DNA of 56,036 bases from Actinomycetota bacterium (GTDB taxonomy: Bacteria; Actinomycetota; Thermoleophilia; Gaiellales; Gaiellaceae): assembly GCA_003162055.1 (NCBI GenBank), contig PMNA01000030.1, positions 69,639 to 125,674 of the forward strand, in the 5' to 3' direction. Under the pieces are notes generated by a model. The model worked only from the letters and a program-made list of their open reading frames with translations. It had not been told where the DNA came from and did not search any database. Positions 34,739-44,245 of the stretch are shown one piece after another (the first letter of the stretch is position 1; each line of letters begins with the position of its first letter). Made by a program: the position numbers and the translations under genes.

Positions 34739-35467
34739 ATGCGCGTCGCCGTCATCTCCGATGTCCACTCCAACCTGCACGCGCTCGAGGCGGTGCGGCG
34801 AGAGATCGAGCGTGAGCGGCCGGACGAGGTCTGGAACCTCGGAGACAGCGTCGGCTACGGTGCGAGGCCGAGCGAGTGTTGCGAGATACTCGCGCGCCTG
34901 ACGACCCACTCTCTTGTCGGCAATCACGATCTGGCTGCGATCGGGCGGCTCTCGCTGGCCGGCTTCTCACCGGTTGCCGCCGCGGCGGCGGCCTGGACGC
35001 AGCAGCATCTCAGCGAGAGCGCGACCGCCTACCTGACGGGCCCGGAGCCCTCGAGCAAGCTGGTCGGCTGCGAGCTCTACCACGGTAGTCCGCGGGAGCC
35101 GGTCTGGGCCTACGTGCTGAGAGCCGCCGGCGCCGCCGACGCCTTTTCGCTCAGCAGCGAGCCGCTGGTGCTCGTCGGCCATTCTCATTTCGCTCTGGCC
35201 GCCTCGCTGATTGACGGGCAGCTGGAGTTTGACTTGGCGCCCGAGGGAACTGTCGTCGACCTTACCGTCGGCCGCCGGCTGCTCAATCCCGGCTCGGTCG
35301 GTCAGCCCCGCGACGGCGAACCGAGGGCGGCCTACCTACTGCTCGACCTGGACACGGGCCGGGCCGAGTTCAGACGAGTCGAATACGAGATCGAACGGAC
35401 GCAGAGCGAGATTCGAGCGGCTGGACTACCGGAGCAGCTTGCCAGGCGGCTCTCGCGCGGTCTTTAG
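34739..35467 (+). CDS. metallophosphoesterase, YfcE/MJ0936-like
   Basis: 242 residues of calcineurin-like fold. All metal motifs are present: VISDVHSNLHAL (start), WNLGDSVGYG, LVGNHD, VLVGHSHF and the final LLNPGSVGQPRDGEPRAAY. Members hydrolyse phosphodiesters, some with 2',3'-cyclic nucleotides; the substrate here is not fixed. It follows the DUF3467 gene closely on the same strand and converges on the sigma factor gene. Confidence 0.9.
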   Translation: MRVAVISDVHSNLHALEAVRREIERERPDEVWNLGDSVGYGARPSECCEILARLTTHSLVGNHDLAAIGRLSLAGFSPVAAAAAAWTQQHLSESATAYLTGPEPSSKLVGCELYHGSPREPVWAYVLRAAGAADAFSLSSEPLVLVGHSHFALAASLIDGQLEFDLAPEGTVVDLTVGRRLLNPGSVGQPRDGEPRAAYLLLDLDTGRAEFRRVEYEIERTQSEIRAAGLPEQLARRLSRGL

Positions 35468-35482
35468 GAAGTCGTCGCGCGC

Positions 35483-36076
35483 TCAGTTCAGGTCGGCGCT
35501 TGTCGTCTCGCTCTCGCCCATGGTCGAGAGCCCGACGCCTTGCTCTTCTAGCGCCTGCTGAACCTCTTCGCGAGCCTTGAAGATGCGCCACTTGACGGTG
35601 GCCAGCGTCACGTCCAGCGTGTCGGAAATCTCGTTGTAGGAGAGCCCCGCAATGTCGCGCAGGAGCAGCGCCTCTTTGAGATCGGGACTCAGCTTCTCGA
35701 CCTCGTCGAGGAGAATCTCGATTGCCTCGTTCTGCTCGATCGGAGCGTCTACGACTTCGAGCTGGGGCGCGTCTTCGATCGCCACGAGGGTTCGCGGCCG
35801 GCGCTCCACGGCGCGTATCTCGTCGATCACGCGGTTCTTGGCCACCTGAAAGAGCCAGGTCGTGAAGCGCGCGCGGCGCGAGTAGCCGCGAAGCCCGCGA
35901 AAGACGCGCAGGAAGACATCCTGGGTCAGGTCCTCGGCCAGCGTGCGATCGCCGACCATGCGAAGCACGTAGTTGAAGATCGGCGCCTCGTAGGCTTGAA
36001 CGATCAGGGCAAAGGCGCGCTCGTCGCCGTGTTGCGCTCTGCGGATGATTGCCATATCGGGCTGCTGAATGGCCAT
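35483..36076 (-). CDS. ECF-type RNA polymerase sigma factor
   Basis: 197 residues with sigma regions 2 and 4 only. Region 2: RAFALIVQAYEAPIFNYVLRMVGDRTLAEDLTQDVFLRVFRGL, then FTTWLFQVAKNRVIDEIR. A linker with acidic residues follows, then region 4: LKEALLLRDIAGLSYNEISDTLDVTLATVKWRIFKAREEV, the helix-turn-helix for the -35 element. No anti-sigma gene is adjacent, so how it is held inactive is unclear. The promoter lies in the 3' end of gpmI. Confidence 0.93.
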   Translation of the reverse strand: MAIQQPDMAIIRRAQHGDERAFALIVQAYEAPIFNYVLRMVGDRTLAEDLTQDVFLRVFRGLRGYSRRARFTTWLFQVAKNRVIDEIRAVERRPRTLVAIEDAPQLEVVDAPIEQNEAIEILLDEVEKLSPDLKEALLLRDIAGLSYNEISDTLDVTLATVKWRIFKAREEVQQALEEQGVGLSTMGESETTSADLN

Positions 36077-36085
36077 GGCAGCCTG

Positions 36086-36114
36086 AGTATAGTCCCGTAT
36101 ATTCGACTATTGAA
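36086..36114 (-). promoter_or_regulatory. sigma factor gene promoter, nearly leaderless
   Basis: TATACT (36091-36086, 5/6) lies nine bases before the ATG at 36076, with TTCAAT (36114-36109) 17 nt upstream as a weak -35. The -35 overlaps the gpmI stop codon. Transcription would start two to four bases before the start codon, and no ribosome-binding site is visible. Confidence 0.5.
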
Positions 36115-37630
36115 TGACCGAAACCCCTGTCATAGCTAAGGGTTTCGTAAGATTTAGCAGGGCAATTGCGGTCGGTACGAGGTCCGATAGCTCGCCGCCC
36201 AAGCGAAGCGAGGCGCCCTCGATGGTGACCACCAGCGGTACGTCGCTGGTGGTGTGAGCCGTGAAGGGAGAGACGCCGTCATCGTCCAGCATCTTCTCGC
36301 TGTTGCCGTGATCGGCGGTGATCAGACAGACACCGCCCTGGGCCTGGACGGCCGCCACTACCTCGCCGAGGCACCTGTCCACCGCCTCCACGGCCTTGAT
36401 CGTGGCCGAGATGTCTCCGGTGTGACCGACCATGTCGGCGTTGGCGAAGTTGACGACGGCGAAGGCGTACTTGCCGCTGCCGATCGCCTCGCAGAAGCGC
36501 CGCGCCACCTCCGGCGCCGACATCTCCGGCTTCTTGTCGTAGCTCGGGACCTCGCGCGGCGAAGGCACCAGGATGCGATCCTCGCCGGGGAACTCCTCCT
36601 CGCGCCCGCCGTTGAAGAAGTAGGTGACGTGAGCGTACTTCTCGGTCTCGGCCATGTGCAGCTGCTTGAGCCCGTTCTCGGCGATCACCTCGGCCATCGT
36701 GTCGGGAACTTCCTCCTCGCCGTAGGCGACGGGGCAGTCGAGCTCTTCGTCGTAGCGCATCATCGTCGTCAGGTCATAGCCACGCTCGAGCAGCTTGCTC
36801 GAGAGCTGGCGCGCCCGGTCGGGGCGGAAGTTGAAGAAAATGAGCGCGTCCTTCTTGCCGATGCGCGGCCGCCCGTCGAGCACGATCGGCTTGATGAATT
36901 CGTCGCTGACGCCCTCGTTGTAGCTCTCCTGGATCGCCGCGGCGGGGTCGGAGGCGTGCTTTCCCGTACCGTCGATCAGCGCATCGAGAGCGATCTCGAT
37001 TCGATCCCAACGCTTGTCGCGGTCCATTGCGTAGTAGCGGCCCATTACGCTGGCGATCCGCTCGGATGGGAGCTCGGCGATGTCTTTTACCGCCGCGTTG
37101 GGCGATACGTCGCGCCCGTCGGTGAAGGCGTCGACGAAAGTCTTCTCGTACATCCCCTGCCGCTTGGCCATCTCCAGCAGCGCGCGCAGGTGATTGATGT
37201 GAGAGTGGACGCCGCCATAGGAGACCAGACCGAGCAGGTGGACGTTTCCGCCCCGCTCCTGCGCCCGCCGAAAAGCGGCCAGGAGCACCTTGTTCTCGAG
37301 CAGCTCTCCGCTTTCGACGTCGTCGTTAAGGCGCTGCAGGCTCTGCTTGAGGATGCGACCCGAGCCGATCGTCAGGTGGCCGACCTCGGAGTTGCCCATC
37401 TGTCCCTCGGGCAGGCCGACCGCGGCGCCGGAGCACTTGATGGTCTCGTGCGGATAGGTGGCCAAGAGCTTGTCGTAGACAGGCGTGTCGGCCAGCGAGA
37501 CGGCATTGCCCGGGCCGGAAGGCGCCGCGCCCCAGCCGTCCAGGATGATCAGTGCGACCAGCGGCACCGGCCCGGGCGACGCGGGAGCTTTCGGTCCCCC
37601 GTCGCCCGTAGCAGGCGCGGATTTGTTCAT
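36107..37630 (-). CDS. gpmI: 2,3-bisphosphoglycerate-independent phosphoglycerate mutase
   Basis: Interconverts 3- and 2-phosphoglycerate with two metal ions. It has 507 residues, the family length: metal motif LIILDGWGAAP near residue 27, nucleophile Ser in GQMGNSEVGHLTIGSGR, AFTDGRDVSP, RYYAMDRDKRWDR, NFRPDRARQ and VNFANADMVGHTGD, then TADHGNSEKM. A 20-residue Gly/Ala/Pro-rich N-terminal extension precedes the conserved core. ATG overlaps the tpiA stop (ATGA). It takes the place that secG often holds after tpiA. Confidence 0.96.
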   Translation of the reverse strand: MNKSAPATGDGGPKAPASPGPVPLVALIILDGWGAAPSGPGNAVSLADTPVYDKLLATYPHETIKCSGAAVGLPEGQMGNSEVGHLTIGSGRILKQSLQRLNDDVESGELLENKVLLAAFRRAQERGGNVHLLGLVSYGGVHSHINHLRALLEMAKRQGMYEKTFVDAFTDGRDVSPNAAVKDIAELPSERIASVMGRYYAMDRDKRWDRIEIALDALIDGTGKHASDPAAAIQESYNEGVSDEFIKPIVLDGRPRIGKKDALIFFNFRPDRARQLSSKLLERGYDLTTMMRYDEELDCPVAYGEEEVPDTMAEVIAENGLKQLHMAETEKYAHVTYFFNGGREEEFPGEDRILVPSPREVPSYDKKPEMSAPEVARRFCEAIGSGKYAFAVVNFANADMVGHTGDISATIKAVEAVDRCLGEVVAAVQAQGGVCLITADHGNSEKMLDDDGVSPFTAHTTSDVPLVVTIEGASLRLGGELSDLVPTAIALLNLTKPLAMTGVSVIQ

Positions 37631-38346
37631 GCGACGACCGAAGCGGCCGCGCAGAGCGAGGCGAAGGTGTCGGCGTCCAGCGAAGCGCCGCCGACGAGAG
37701 CGCCGTTGACGTTGGGCTGGCTCATCAGCTCGCCCGCGTTGTCGGGCTTGACCGAGCCGCCGTAGAGAAGCGGCACGTCGATGATGCCGCGGATGAAGGC
37801 GTGCGCCTCCTCGGCCTGAGCTGGTGAGGCCGTCTTGCCGGTGCCGATGGCCCAGACGGGCTCGTAGGCGATGACCAGCCGCTCGTGCACGCCGACCTGC
37901 TGCACGATCGGGGCCAGCTGGCGCGCCAGCACGGCCTCGGTCTCGTTTGCGTCACGCTCGCTCTCCAGTTCGCCGACGCAGGCAATCACCTTGAGGCCGG
38001 CGTCGATCGTGGCCTTGGCTCTTTTCGCCACCGTGTCGTCGGTCTCGCCGAAGTACTGGCGCCGCTCGGAGTGGCCGACGATCGAGCCGGCGGCAGCGAG
38101 CTCGGTCAGCATCCCGGTCGAGATCTCGCCGGTGAAGGCGCCGTTCTCGGCCCAATGGACGTTCTGAGCGTAGACGTCGATACCGCTCCCGGCGAGCTCC
38201 TCGATCGCGTTAGCAAGCGAGACGTAGGGCGGGCAGACGGCGATGTCGATGCCTTCGACGTCGCCGATCGACTCGCGGAGTGAGCGGCAGAAGGTCTTCG
38301 CCTCCGACGGGGTCTTGAACATCTTCCAGTTACCGGCGATCAGCAT
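37627..38346 (-). CDS. tpiA: triosephosphate isomerase
   Basis: Interconverts dihydroxyacetone phosphate and glyceraldehyde 3-phosphate. It has 239 residues, slightly under the usual 250. Start LIAGNWKMFKTPSEA with the catalytic Lys, then the catalytic His in SIVGHSERRQYFGE, the Glu in IAYEPVWAIGTGKTAS (flexible loop included), and LLYGGSVKPDNAGEL for phosphate binding. It is coupled to gpmI by overlap and lies 10 nt after pgk. Confidence 0.96.
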   Translation of the reverse strand: MLIAGNWKMFKTPSEAKTFCRSLRESIGDVEGIDIAVCPPYVSLANAIEELAGSGIDVYAQNVHWAENGAFTGEISTGMLTELAAAGSIVGHSERRQYFGETDDTVAKRAKATIDAGLKVIACVGELESERDANETEAVLARQLAPIVQQVGVHERLVIAYEPVWAIGTGKTASPAQAEEAHAFIRGIIDVPLLYGGSVKPDNAGELMSQPNVNGALVGGASLDADTFASLCAAASVVA

Positions 38347-38356
38347 TCGTCTCTCC

Positions 38357-39427
38357 TCACGCTTCTGGGATTGCTAGGACGCCGGGAAGTTCCTTGCCCT
38401 CGAGCAGCTCGAGCGAAGCGCCGCCGCCGGTCGAGACCCAGGAGATTCTGTCGGCGACTCCGGCCTCTTCGATGGCGCGGACTACGTCCCCGCCGCCGAC
38501 GACCGAGTGTGCACCGGAGTCCGCGACTGCCTCGGCGATCGCGCGGGTGCCCTCGGCGAACTTCGGGAACTCGAACACGCCCATCGGGCCGTTCCAGAAG
38601 ATCGTCTTGGCCTTGGCGATGATCGAGCAGAAACGCTCGCGGGTGCGGGGGCCGATGTCGAGCCGCTGCCAGCCCTCGGGAACGTCGAAGTAGTCGACGA
38701 CCCTGGTGTTGGCGTCGGGCGAGAAGTCATCGGCGATTACCGTGTCGTCCGGCAGTTCGACGTCGCGGCCGACCGGGTTGTCGGCGTGCACCTGCTCGGC
38801 CATCTTGCCACCGATCAGGAGCTCGTCGGCCCGCTCGCCCAGCTTGCGCAGGACGCCGATCTTGTCCTCGACCTTGAGCCCGCCGACGATCACGACGAAG
38901 GGCCGATCGACCTCGCCGAGCAGCTTGCCGAGCTCGTCCAGCTCTTTCTCGAGCAGCAGGCCGGCGTAGGCCGGCAGCAGGTGGGCGACTCCTTCGGTGG
39001 AGGAGTGCGCCCGGTGCGCGGAACCGAAGGCGTCGTTGACGTAGACGTCGGCCAGCGAAGCGAGTTGCTTCGCGTACTCGGGGTCGTTCTTGGTCTCGCC
39101 CGCTACGTAGCGGGTGTTCTCCAGCACGCAGATCGGCGCACTCGGGTCGTCGAAGGCGACCTCGCGCCCGAGCAGCTCGGCGAGCCGGGCTGCAACGGGC
39201 TTGAGTGAGAACTTCGGATCTGCGACGCCTTTCGGCCGCCCGAGGTGCGAGCAGCAGATGACGTTAGAAGCACCTTTCTCGAACAGGAGCCGGAGCGTCG
39301 GCAGCGCCGCGCGAATGCGCGTGTCGTCGGCGACCTTGCCCTCCTCGAGGGGAACGTTGAAATCGACGCGAACGAGGACGCGCTTGCCGGCGACGTCAGC
39401 GTCACGTACGGAACGTGGCTTGTGCAC
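38357..39427 (-). CDS. pgk: phosphoglycerate kinase, unusually short
   Basis: Transfers phosphate from 1,3-bisphosphoglycerate to ADP. It has 356 residues against a usual 390-400. The N-terminal substrate domain is normal (VLVRVDFNVPLEEGKVADDTRI, CSHLGRPKG, VLENTRY, NDAFGSAHRAHSST). In the C-terminal domain VVIVGGLKVEDKIGVL has Leu where Ala is common, and about 30 residues are missing between LLIGGKMA and DTVIADDFSPDA. The nucleotide-end motifs FWNGPMGVFE and VVGGGDVVRA plus WVSTGGGASLELLEGKELPG are intact. Start GTG 39427. Confidence 0.95.
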   Translation of the reverse strand: MHKPRSVRDADVAGKRVLVRVDFNVPLEEGKVADDTRIRAALPTLRLLFEKGASNVICCSHLGRPKGVADPKFSLKPVAARLAELLGREVAFDDPSAPICVLENTRYVAGETKNDPEYAKQLASLADVYVNDAFGSAHRAHSSTEGVAHLLPAYAGLLLEKELDELGKLLGEVDRPFVVIVGGLKVEDKIGVLRKLGERADELLIGGKMAEQVHADNPVGRDVELPDDTVIADDFSPDANTRVVDYFDVPEGWQRLDIGPRTRERFCSIIAKAKTIFWNGPMGVFEFPKFAEGTRAIAEAVADSGAHSVVGGGDVVRAIEEAGVADRISWVSTGGGASLELLEGKELPGVLAIPEA

Positions 39428-39445
39428 GGTTTTCGACCTCCCGGC

Positions 39446-40519
<1,074 letters not shown>

Positions 40520-40550
40520 TCAGAGCGGTTCCGAGGCCGCTTAAAGGCCG

Positions 40551-41471
40551 TTAGTGGCTCTTTGTCGCAAGCTCTTGCAACCGGCGGAGACGGCCGTGCA
40601 GCGTCGGCTTGGGTATCTGGGCTCGTTGTGCGAGCTCCGCAACCGAGCGCTGCGGGTTGTTTAACCGTAGCTGGGCCGCCTCGCGCAGTGGCGGAGAGAG
40701 GCGCTCCAGCTCTCCCCTGCGCTGGAGGCGGCGTACTGCGCGAAGTTGAGCGAGAGCCGCCTGACTGGCGCGGGCGATGTTGGCCTGGTCGGCATTGGCG
40801 AGCCTGTTGGCGCCTGCGCGCGCCTCACCGATGACTGAGCGCTCGGCCAGGTAAAGCGCAGCCTCGGAGGCGCCGGTCAGCGCGAGCAGGCCGGTGACGG
40901 CATCGCCGCCCTTGGCGTAGGCGACGGCGTGTCGATCACGCTCGGCGACCTGCAGCTCGATTCCCTCTCGGGCCGCGATCTCGGTCAGAAAGATCGCTCC
41001 CTCGACGCTGGTCGTGCGAATCTCGAGATGGAGTGAAGGCGGCGCGCTGAGCGAGCCCGAGCCGAGCAATGCCCCACGCAGATAGGCGGCGCGGCAACAG
41101 GCGCGGGCGATCACCCGAGCGGGCGGAGTCTCGATCGGCGCCAGGCCCGCGTCGAGCACGCCCGCCTCGTTCAGGAGCTGAAGCGCCCGCGGCGAGCCGG
41201 GAACGTGCAGCTGGTAGCGGTTGTCGCGGTTGAAGGCGCGCTGACGGTAGGTGCGTATCTCCGAGGAGACGCCGAAGGCACGCAGCGCGGAGAAGGCTCG
41301 TCGGGCCACCGCTCCGCCTCCCAGATCGAGATGGACGGAGATCTTCCCCTTGCCCTCGAGATGCGCTCTGCCGGCGCTGTGAAAGAGAGCGGAGAGCTCG
41401 GCCAGGCGATCGCAGTCGCGCTTCAGGGCGACGTGGGCAAGCTCCTCGTGCAATTGATCTGAAAGCGGCAA
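40551..41471 (-). CDS. whiA: DNA-binding regulator WhiA
   Basis: Regulator of cell division and sporulation genes in Actinobacteria, present also in non-sporulating Gram-positives. It has 306 residues: an N-terminal part, a LAGLIDADG-like domain without endonuclease residues (ACCRAAYLRGALLGSGSLSAPPSLHLEI), and a C-terminal helix-turn-helix (LREAAQLRLNNPQRSVAELAQRAQIPKPTLHGRLRRL). TTG at 41471 is the apparent start; TACGCT seven bases before it may be a -10. The whiA-gap-pgk-tpiA order is conserved; the usual rapZ and yvcK upstream are absent. Confidence 0.94.
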   Translation of the reverse strand: MPLSDQLHEELAHVALKRDCDRLAELSALFHSAGRAHLEGKGKISVHLDLGGGAVARRAFSALRAFGVSSEIRTYRQRAFNRDNRYQLHVPGSPRALQLLNEAGVLDAGLAPIETPPARVIARACCRAAYLRGALLGSGSLSAPPSLHLEIRTTSVEGAIFLTEIAAREGIELQVAERDRHAVAYAKGGDAVTGLLALTGASEAALYLAERSVIGEARAGANRLANADQANIARASQAALAQLRAVRRLQRRGELERLSPPLREAAQLRLNNPQRSVAELAQRAQIPKPTLHGRLRRLQELATKSH

Positions 41472-41531
41472 CCAGCGAAGCGTAAGGGCCGGGAGTGGTG
41501 AGCGGAAGAGCTGGCATGCGTTACCAGTCGA

Positions 41532-41559
41532 TTGATCCGAGCTCTTGGGGCCGTAGAAT
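41532..41559 (+). promoter_or_regulatory. pruA promoter, probably giving a leaderless mRNA
   Basis: TTGATC (41532-41537, 4/6) and TAGAAT (41554-41559, 5/6) are 16 nt apart. Eight bases separate the -10 from the ATG at 41568, so the transcript should start at or next to the start codon. No ribosome-binding site is present. Confidence 0.55.
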
Positions 41560-41567
41560 CACTAACC

Positions 41568-43205
41568 ATGTCCAATCACGCCAGCTTCCACGTTCCCTCG
41601 CCGCTCAACGAGCCCATCCTCTCCTACGCGCCCGGGACGCCCGAGCGCCGCGAGATTCGCGCCTGTATCGACGAGATCTCGACCCAGGTAATCGACGTTC
41701 CCTGCATCATCGGCGGTAAAGAAATCCGCGGCTCCAACCCCTATCCGGCCGTGATGCCGCACAGGCACGCCCATGTGCTGGCGAATGTTCAGCGCGGCGG
41801 TGGCAGCGAAGTGAACAAGGCGATCGCCGCGGCCGCAGCGGCCTGGCCCGCCTGGTCGCGCACCTCGTTCACCGAGCGGGCCGCGATCTTTCTTCGCGCC
41901 GCCGAGCTGCTCGCCGGACCCTGGCGCCAGCGTCTGAACGCGGCGACGATGCTCAACCAGTCGAAGACGGCGCACCAGGCTGAGATCGACTCGACCTGCG
42001 AGTTGGCGGATTTCTGGCGCTTCAACGTCCACTTCCTGGAGCGCATCTACGACGACCAGCCCGCATCGGCGCCCGGATTCTGGAACCGGATGGAATACCG
42101 GCCGCTGGAGGGCTTCGTGCTCGCCGTCACGCCTTTCAACTTCACCTCGATCGCCGGCAACCTCCCGACCAGCCCGGCGCTGGCGGGAAACACCGTGGTC
42201 TGGAAGCCGGCCTCGAGCGCCGCTTTCTCGGCCTACCAGGTCATGCTGCTACTGAAAGAAGCCGGACTCCCGGACGGCGTGATCAACCTGGTCTTCGCCG
42301 ACGGCGCCTCAGTCTCCGAGACGGCGCTTACCAGCCCCGATCTTGCCGGGGTGCACTTCACGGGCTCGACCGCCGTGTTCCAGGCCATGTGGCGAACGAT
42401 CGGCGGCCAGATCGAGCGCTACAAGAGCTACCCGCGCATCGTCGGCGAGACGGGTGGGAAGGACTTCATCCTCGCCCATCCCTCGGCCGATCCGGATGCT
42501 CTCTTCACGCAGGCCGTGCGCGGATCGTTCGAGTATCAGGGGCAGAAGTGCTCGGCCTCGTCGCGGCTCTATGTCCCCTCGAACCTCTGGCCCGCTCTGC
42601 GCGAGCGCTTCGCCGCGGAGGTTCCGAAGATCAAGATGGGCGATGTAGCCGAGCTGGAGAACTTCATGGGCGCCGTGATCGATCAGGCCGCCTTCGACTC
42701 GCTCTCGGGCGCGATCGAGGAGGCGAAAGCGGCCAAGGAGATGGGGATCGTGGCCGGCGGTGGCTATGACGAGAGTGTCGGCTGGTTCATCGAACCGACG
42801 GTGATCGAGACGAGCGACCCCAACTGCAGGCACATTCGCGAGGAGCTGTTCGGCCCGATCCTTACCGTCTATCCCTACGACGAGCGGCGCTGGGCTGAAA
42901 CGCTCGAGCTGGTGGACAGCACCTCGCCGTATGCCCTGACCGGCTCGGTCTTCGCGACCGATCGCGCGGCCGCCGCCGAGGCCGAGCAGGCGCTGCGGCA
43001 CGCTGCGGGCAACTTCTACATCAACGACAAGCCGACCGGCGCGATCGTGGGGCAGCAGCCCTTCGGCGGCGCCCGTGCCTCGGGCACCAACGACAAGGCC
43101 GGCTCGATCTGGAACCTGATCCGCTGGCTCAGCCCGCGCGCGGTCAAGGAGACCTTCGTCTCGCCCAGCGATTACCGCTATCCGTTCATGGACGCCGGCG
43201 ACTAG
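41568..43205 (+). CDS. pruA: L-glutamate gamma-semialdehyde (P5C) dehydrogenase
   Basis: Second step of proline breakdown: oxidises glutamate semialdehyde to glutamate with NAD. It has 545 residues of the monofunctional group-1 type. Seen: AVTPFNFTSIAGNLPTSPALAGN, the Rossmann GSTAVFQAMW, catalytic Glu in ETGGKDFI, catalytic Cys in EYQGQKCSASSRLY, EELFGPILTVYPY and the C-terminal QQPFGGARASGTNDKAG. No prodh (putA) gene is nearby. It reads against the whiA operon, filling the uvrC-whiA space with the next gene. Confidence 0.95.
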   Translation: MSNHASFHVPSPLNEPILSYAPGTPERREIRACIDEISTQVIDVPCIIGGKEIRGSNPYPAVMPHRHAHVLANVQRGGGSEVNKAIAAAAAAWPAWSRTSFTERAAIFLRAAELLAGPWRQRLNAATMLNQSKTAHQAEIDSTCELADFWRFNVHFLERIYDDQPASAPGFWNRMEYRPLEGFVLAVTPFNFTSIAGNLPTSPALAGNTVVWKPASSAAFSAYQVMLLLKEAGLPDGVINLVFADGASVSETALTSPDLAGVHFTGSTAVFQAMWRTIGGQIERYKSYPRIVGETGGKDFILAHPSADPDALFTQAVRGSFEYQGQKCSASSRLYVPSNLWPALRERFAAEVPKIKMGDVAELENFMGAVIDQAAFDSLSGAIEEAKAAKEMGIVAGGGYDESVGWFIEPTVIETSDPNCRHIREELFGPILTVYPYDERRWAETLELVDSTSPYALTGSVFATDRAAAAEAEQALRHAAGNFYINDKPTGAIVGQQPFGGARASGTNDKAGSIWNLIRWLSPRAVKETFVSPSDYRYPFMDAGD

Positions 43206-43231
43206 GTCGGACGGAGCACCAGGAAGCCGCC

Positions 43232-44230
43232 GTGCTTCTTCCGCTCGCCTTTTCGATCCACGCGATTGTTCGCGGCGGTCGGATGTTCTTCAATCACCTG
43301 GCTGACGTCGACTGGAGGTATCTGGCCATCGTTGCCGGTCTGCAAGTGGTCAAGATCGGTTGCGCCGCGAAGGCCTGGGAGAACTCGATCGTCGCCGCCT
43401 ACCCGGGCAAGCGCGTCCACTTCCCGACGATCTTCGGAGCCTTCAGCGCGGGCGTGGCGGTGGGTACGGTGGTGCCGGCGCACGGCGGCGACGCGGTTCG
43501 AATAGTGATGGTCAAGCGCCGCGTCCCGAGCAGCACCTACACGACGATCACCTCGACGCTGCTCGTACGCGCCCCCTTCGACATGCTGATGGCAGTCGTC
43601 TTCTTCGTCTTCCTCCTGCAGCAGGGCGTGCTGCCCGGCCGCTCGCTTCTCCCCCACCGCCCGGCCTTCGACTTCAGCTGGTTCTTCGGCCACCCGATGG
43701 AGGCGATCATCATTCTCTCCACGATCGTCCTGATCCTGACGGCTCTGTTCCTCTGGGCCTGGGTGAGGATTAGCGAGTTCAAGCAGCGCGTGCGCCAGGG
43801 CATAAACGGCCTGCTGGACTGGCGCTTCTACCTGCGCCGCATCTTCCCCTGGCAGCTGTCCGACTGGGTGCTGCGGATCGTGATCGTCTTCTTCGCCCTG
43901 CGCGCCTTCAACATGCCCGCGACGGTGCACAACTCCCTGCTCGCGCAGGCCACATCGAATCTCTCCACCCTTCTGCCGATCAGCCCTTCGGGGATCGGCA
44001 CCGAGCAGGCGCTGCTGGTGACCGTGCTGCACGGGGTTGCTCCGGGCACGCTGATCGTGGCCTACAGCGTCGGCACGAGGCTGATCACCAGCCTGATCAA
44101 CGTCGTGCTCGGCTTCGGCGCGATTCTGATTTTCTTCCACACCCTCCGCTTCCGCCGCTACGTCGACGCGGAACGGAACGGCACCGGGTCGACTTCAACA
44201 GGTAAACACTCCCGTTCCCGCTCGCCCTGA
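43232..44230 (+). CDS. YbhN/AglD-type integral membrane protein (LPG synthase TM family)
   Basis: 332 residues with about seven hydrophobic helices. Family features: FGAFSAGVAVGTVVPAHGGDAVRIVMVKRR near 65-95 and the C-terminal LSTLLPISPSGIGTEQALLVTVL. The family spans lipid flippases or transferases related to the MprF membrane domain; the substrate is unknown. GTG 43232 lies 26 nt after pruA, so they are likely cotranscribed. The basic, Ser-rich tail is probably cytosolic. It ends 15 nt from the convergent uvrC. Confidence 0.82.
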   Translation: MLLPLAFSIHAIVRGGRMFFNHLADVDWRYLAIVAGLQVVKIGCAAKAWENSIVAAYPGKRVHFPTIFGAFSAGVAVGTVVPAHGGDAVRIVMVKRRVPSSTYTTITSTLLVRAPFDMLMAVVFFVFLLQQGVLPGRSLLPHRPAFDFSWFFGHPMEAIIILSTIVLILTALFLWAWVRISEFKQRVRQGINGLLDWRFYLRRIFPWQLSDWVLRIVIVFFALRAFNMPATVHNSLLAQATSNLSTLLPISPSGIGTEQALLVTVLHGVAPGTLIVAYSVGTRLITSLINVVLGFGAILIFFHTLRFRRYVDAERNGTGSTSTGKHSRSRSP

Positions 44231-44245
44231 GGCGCTCGGCACGGT

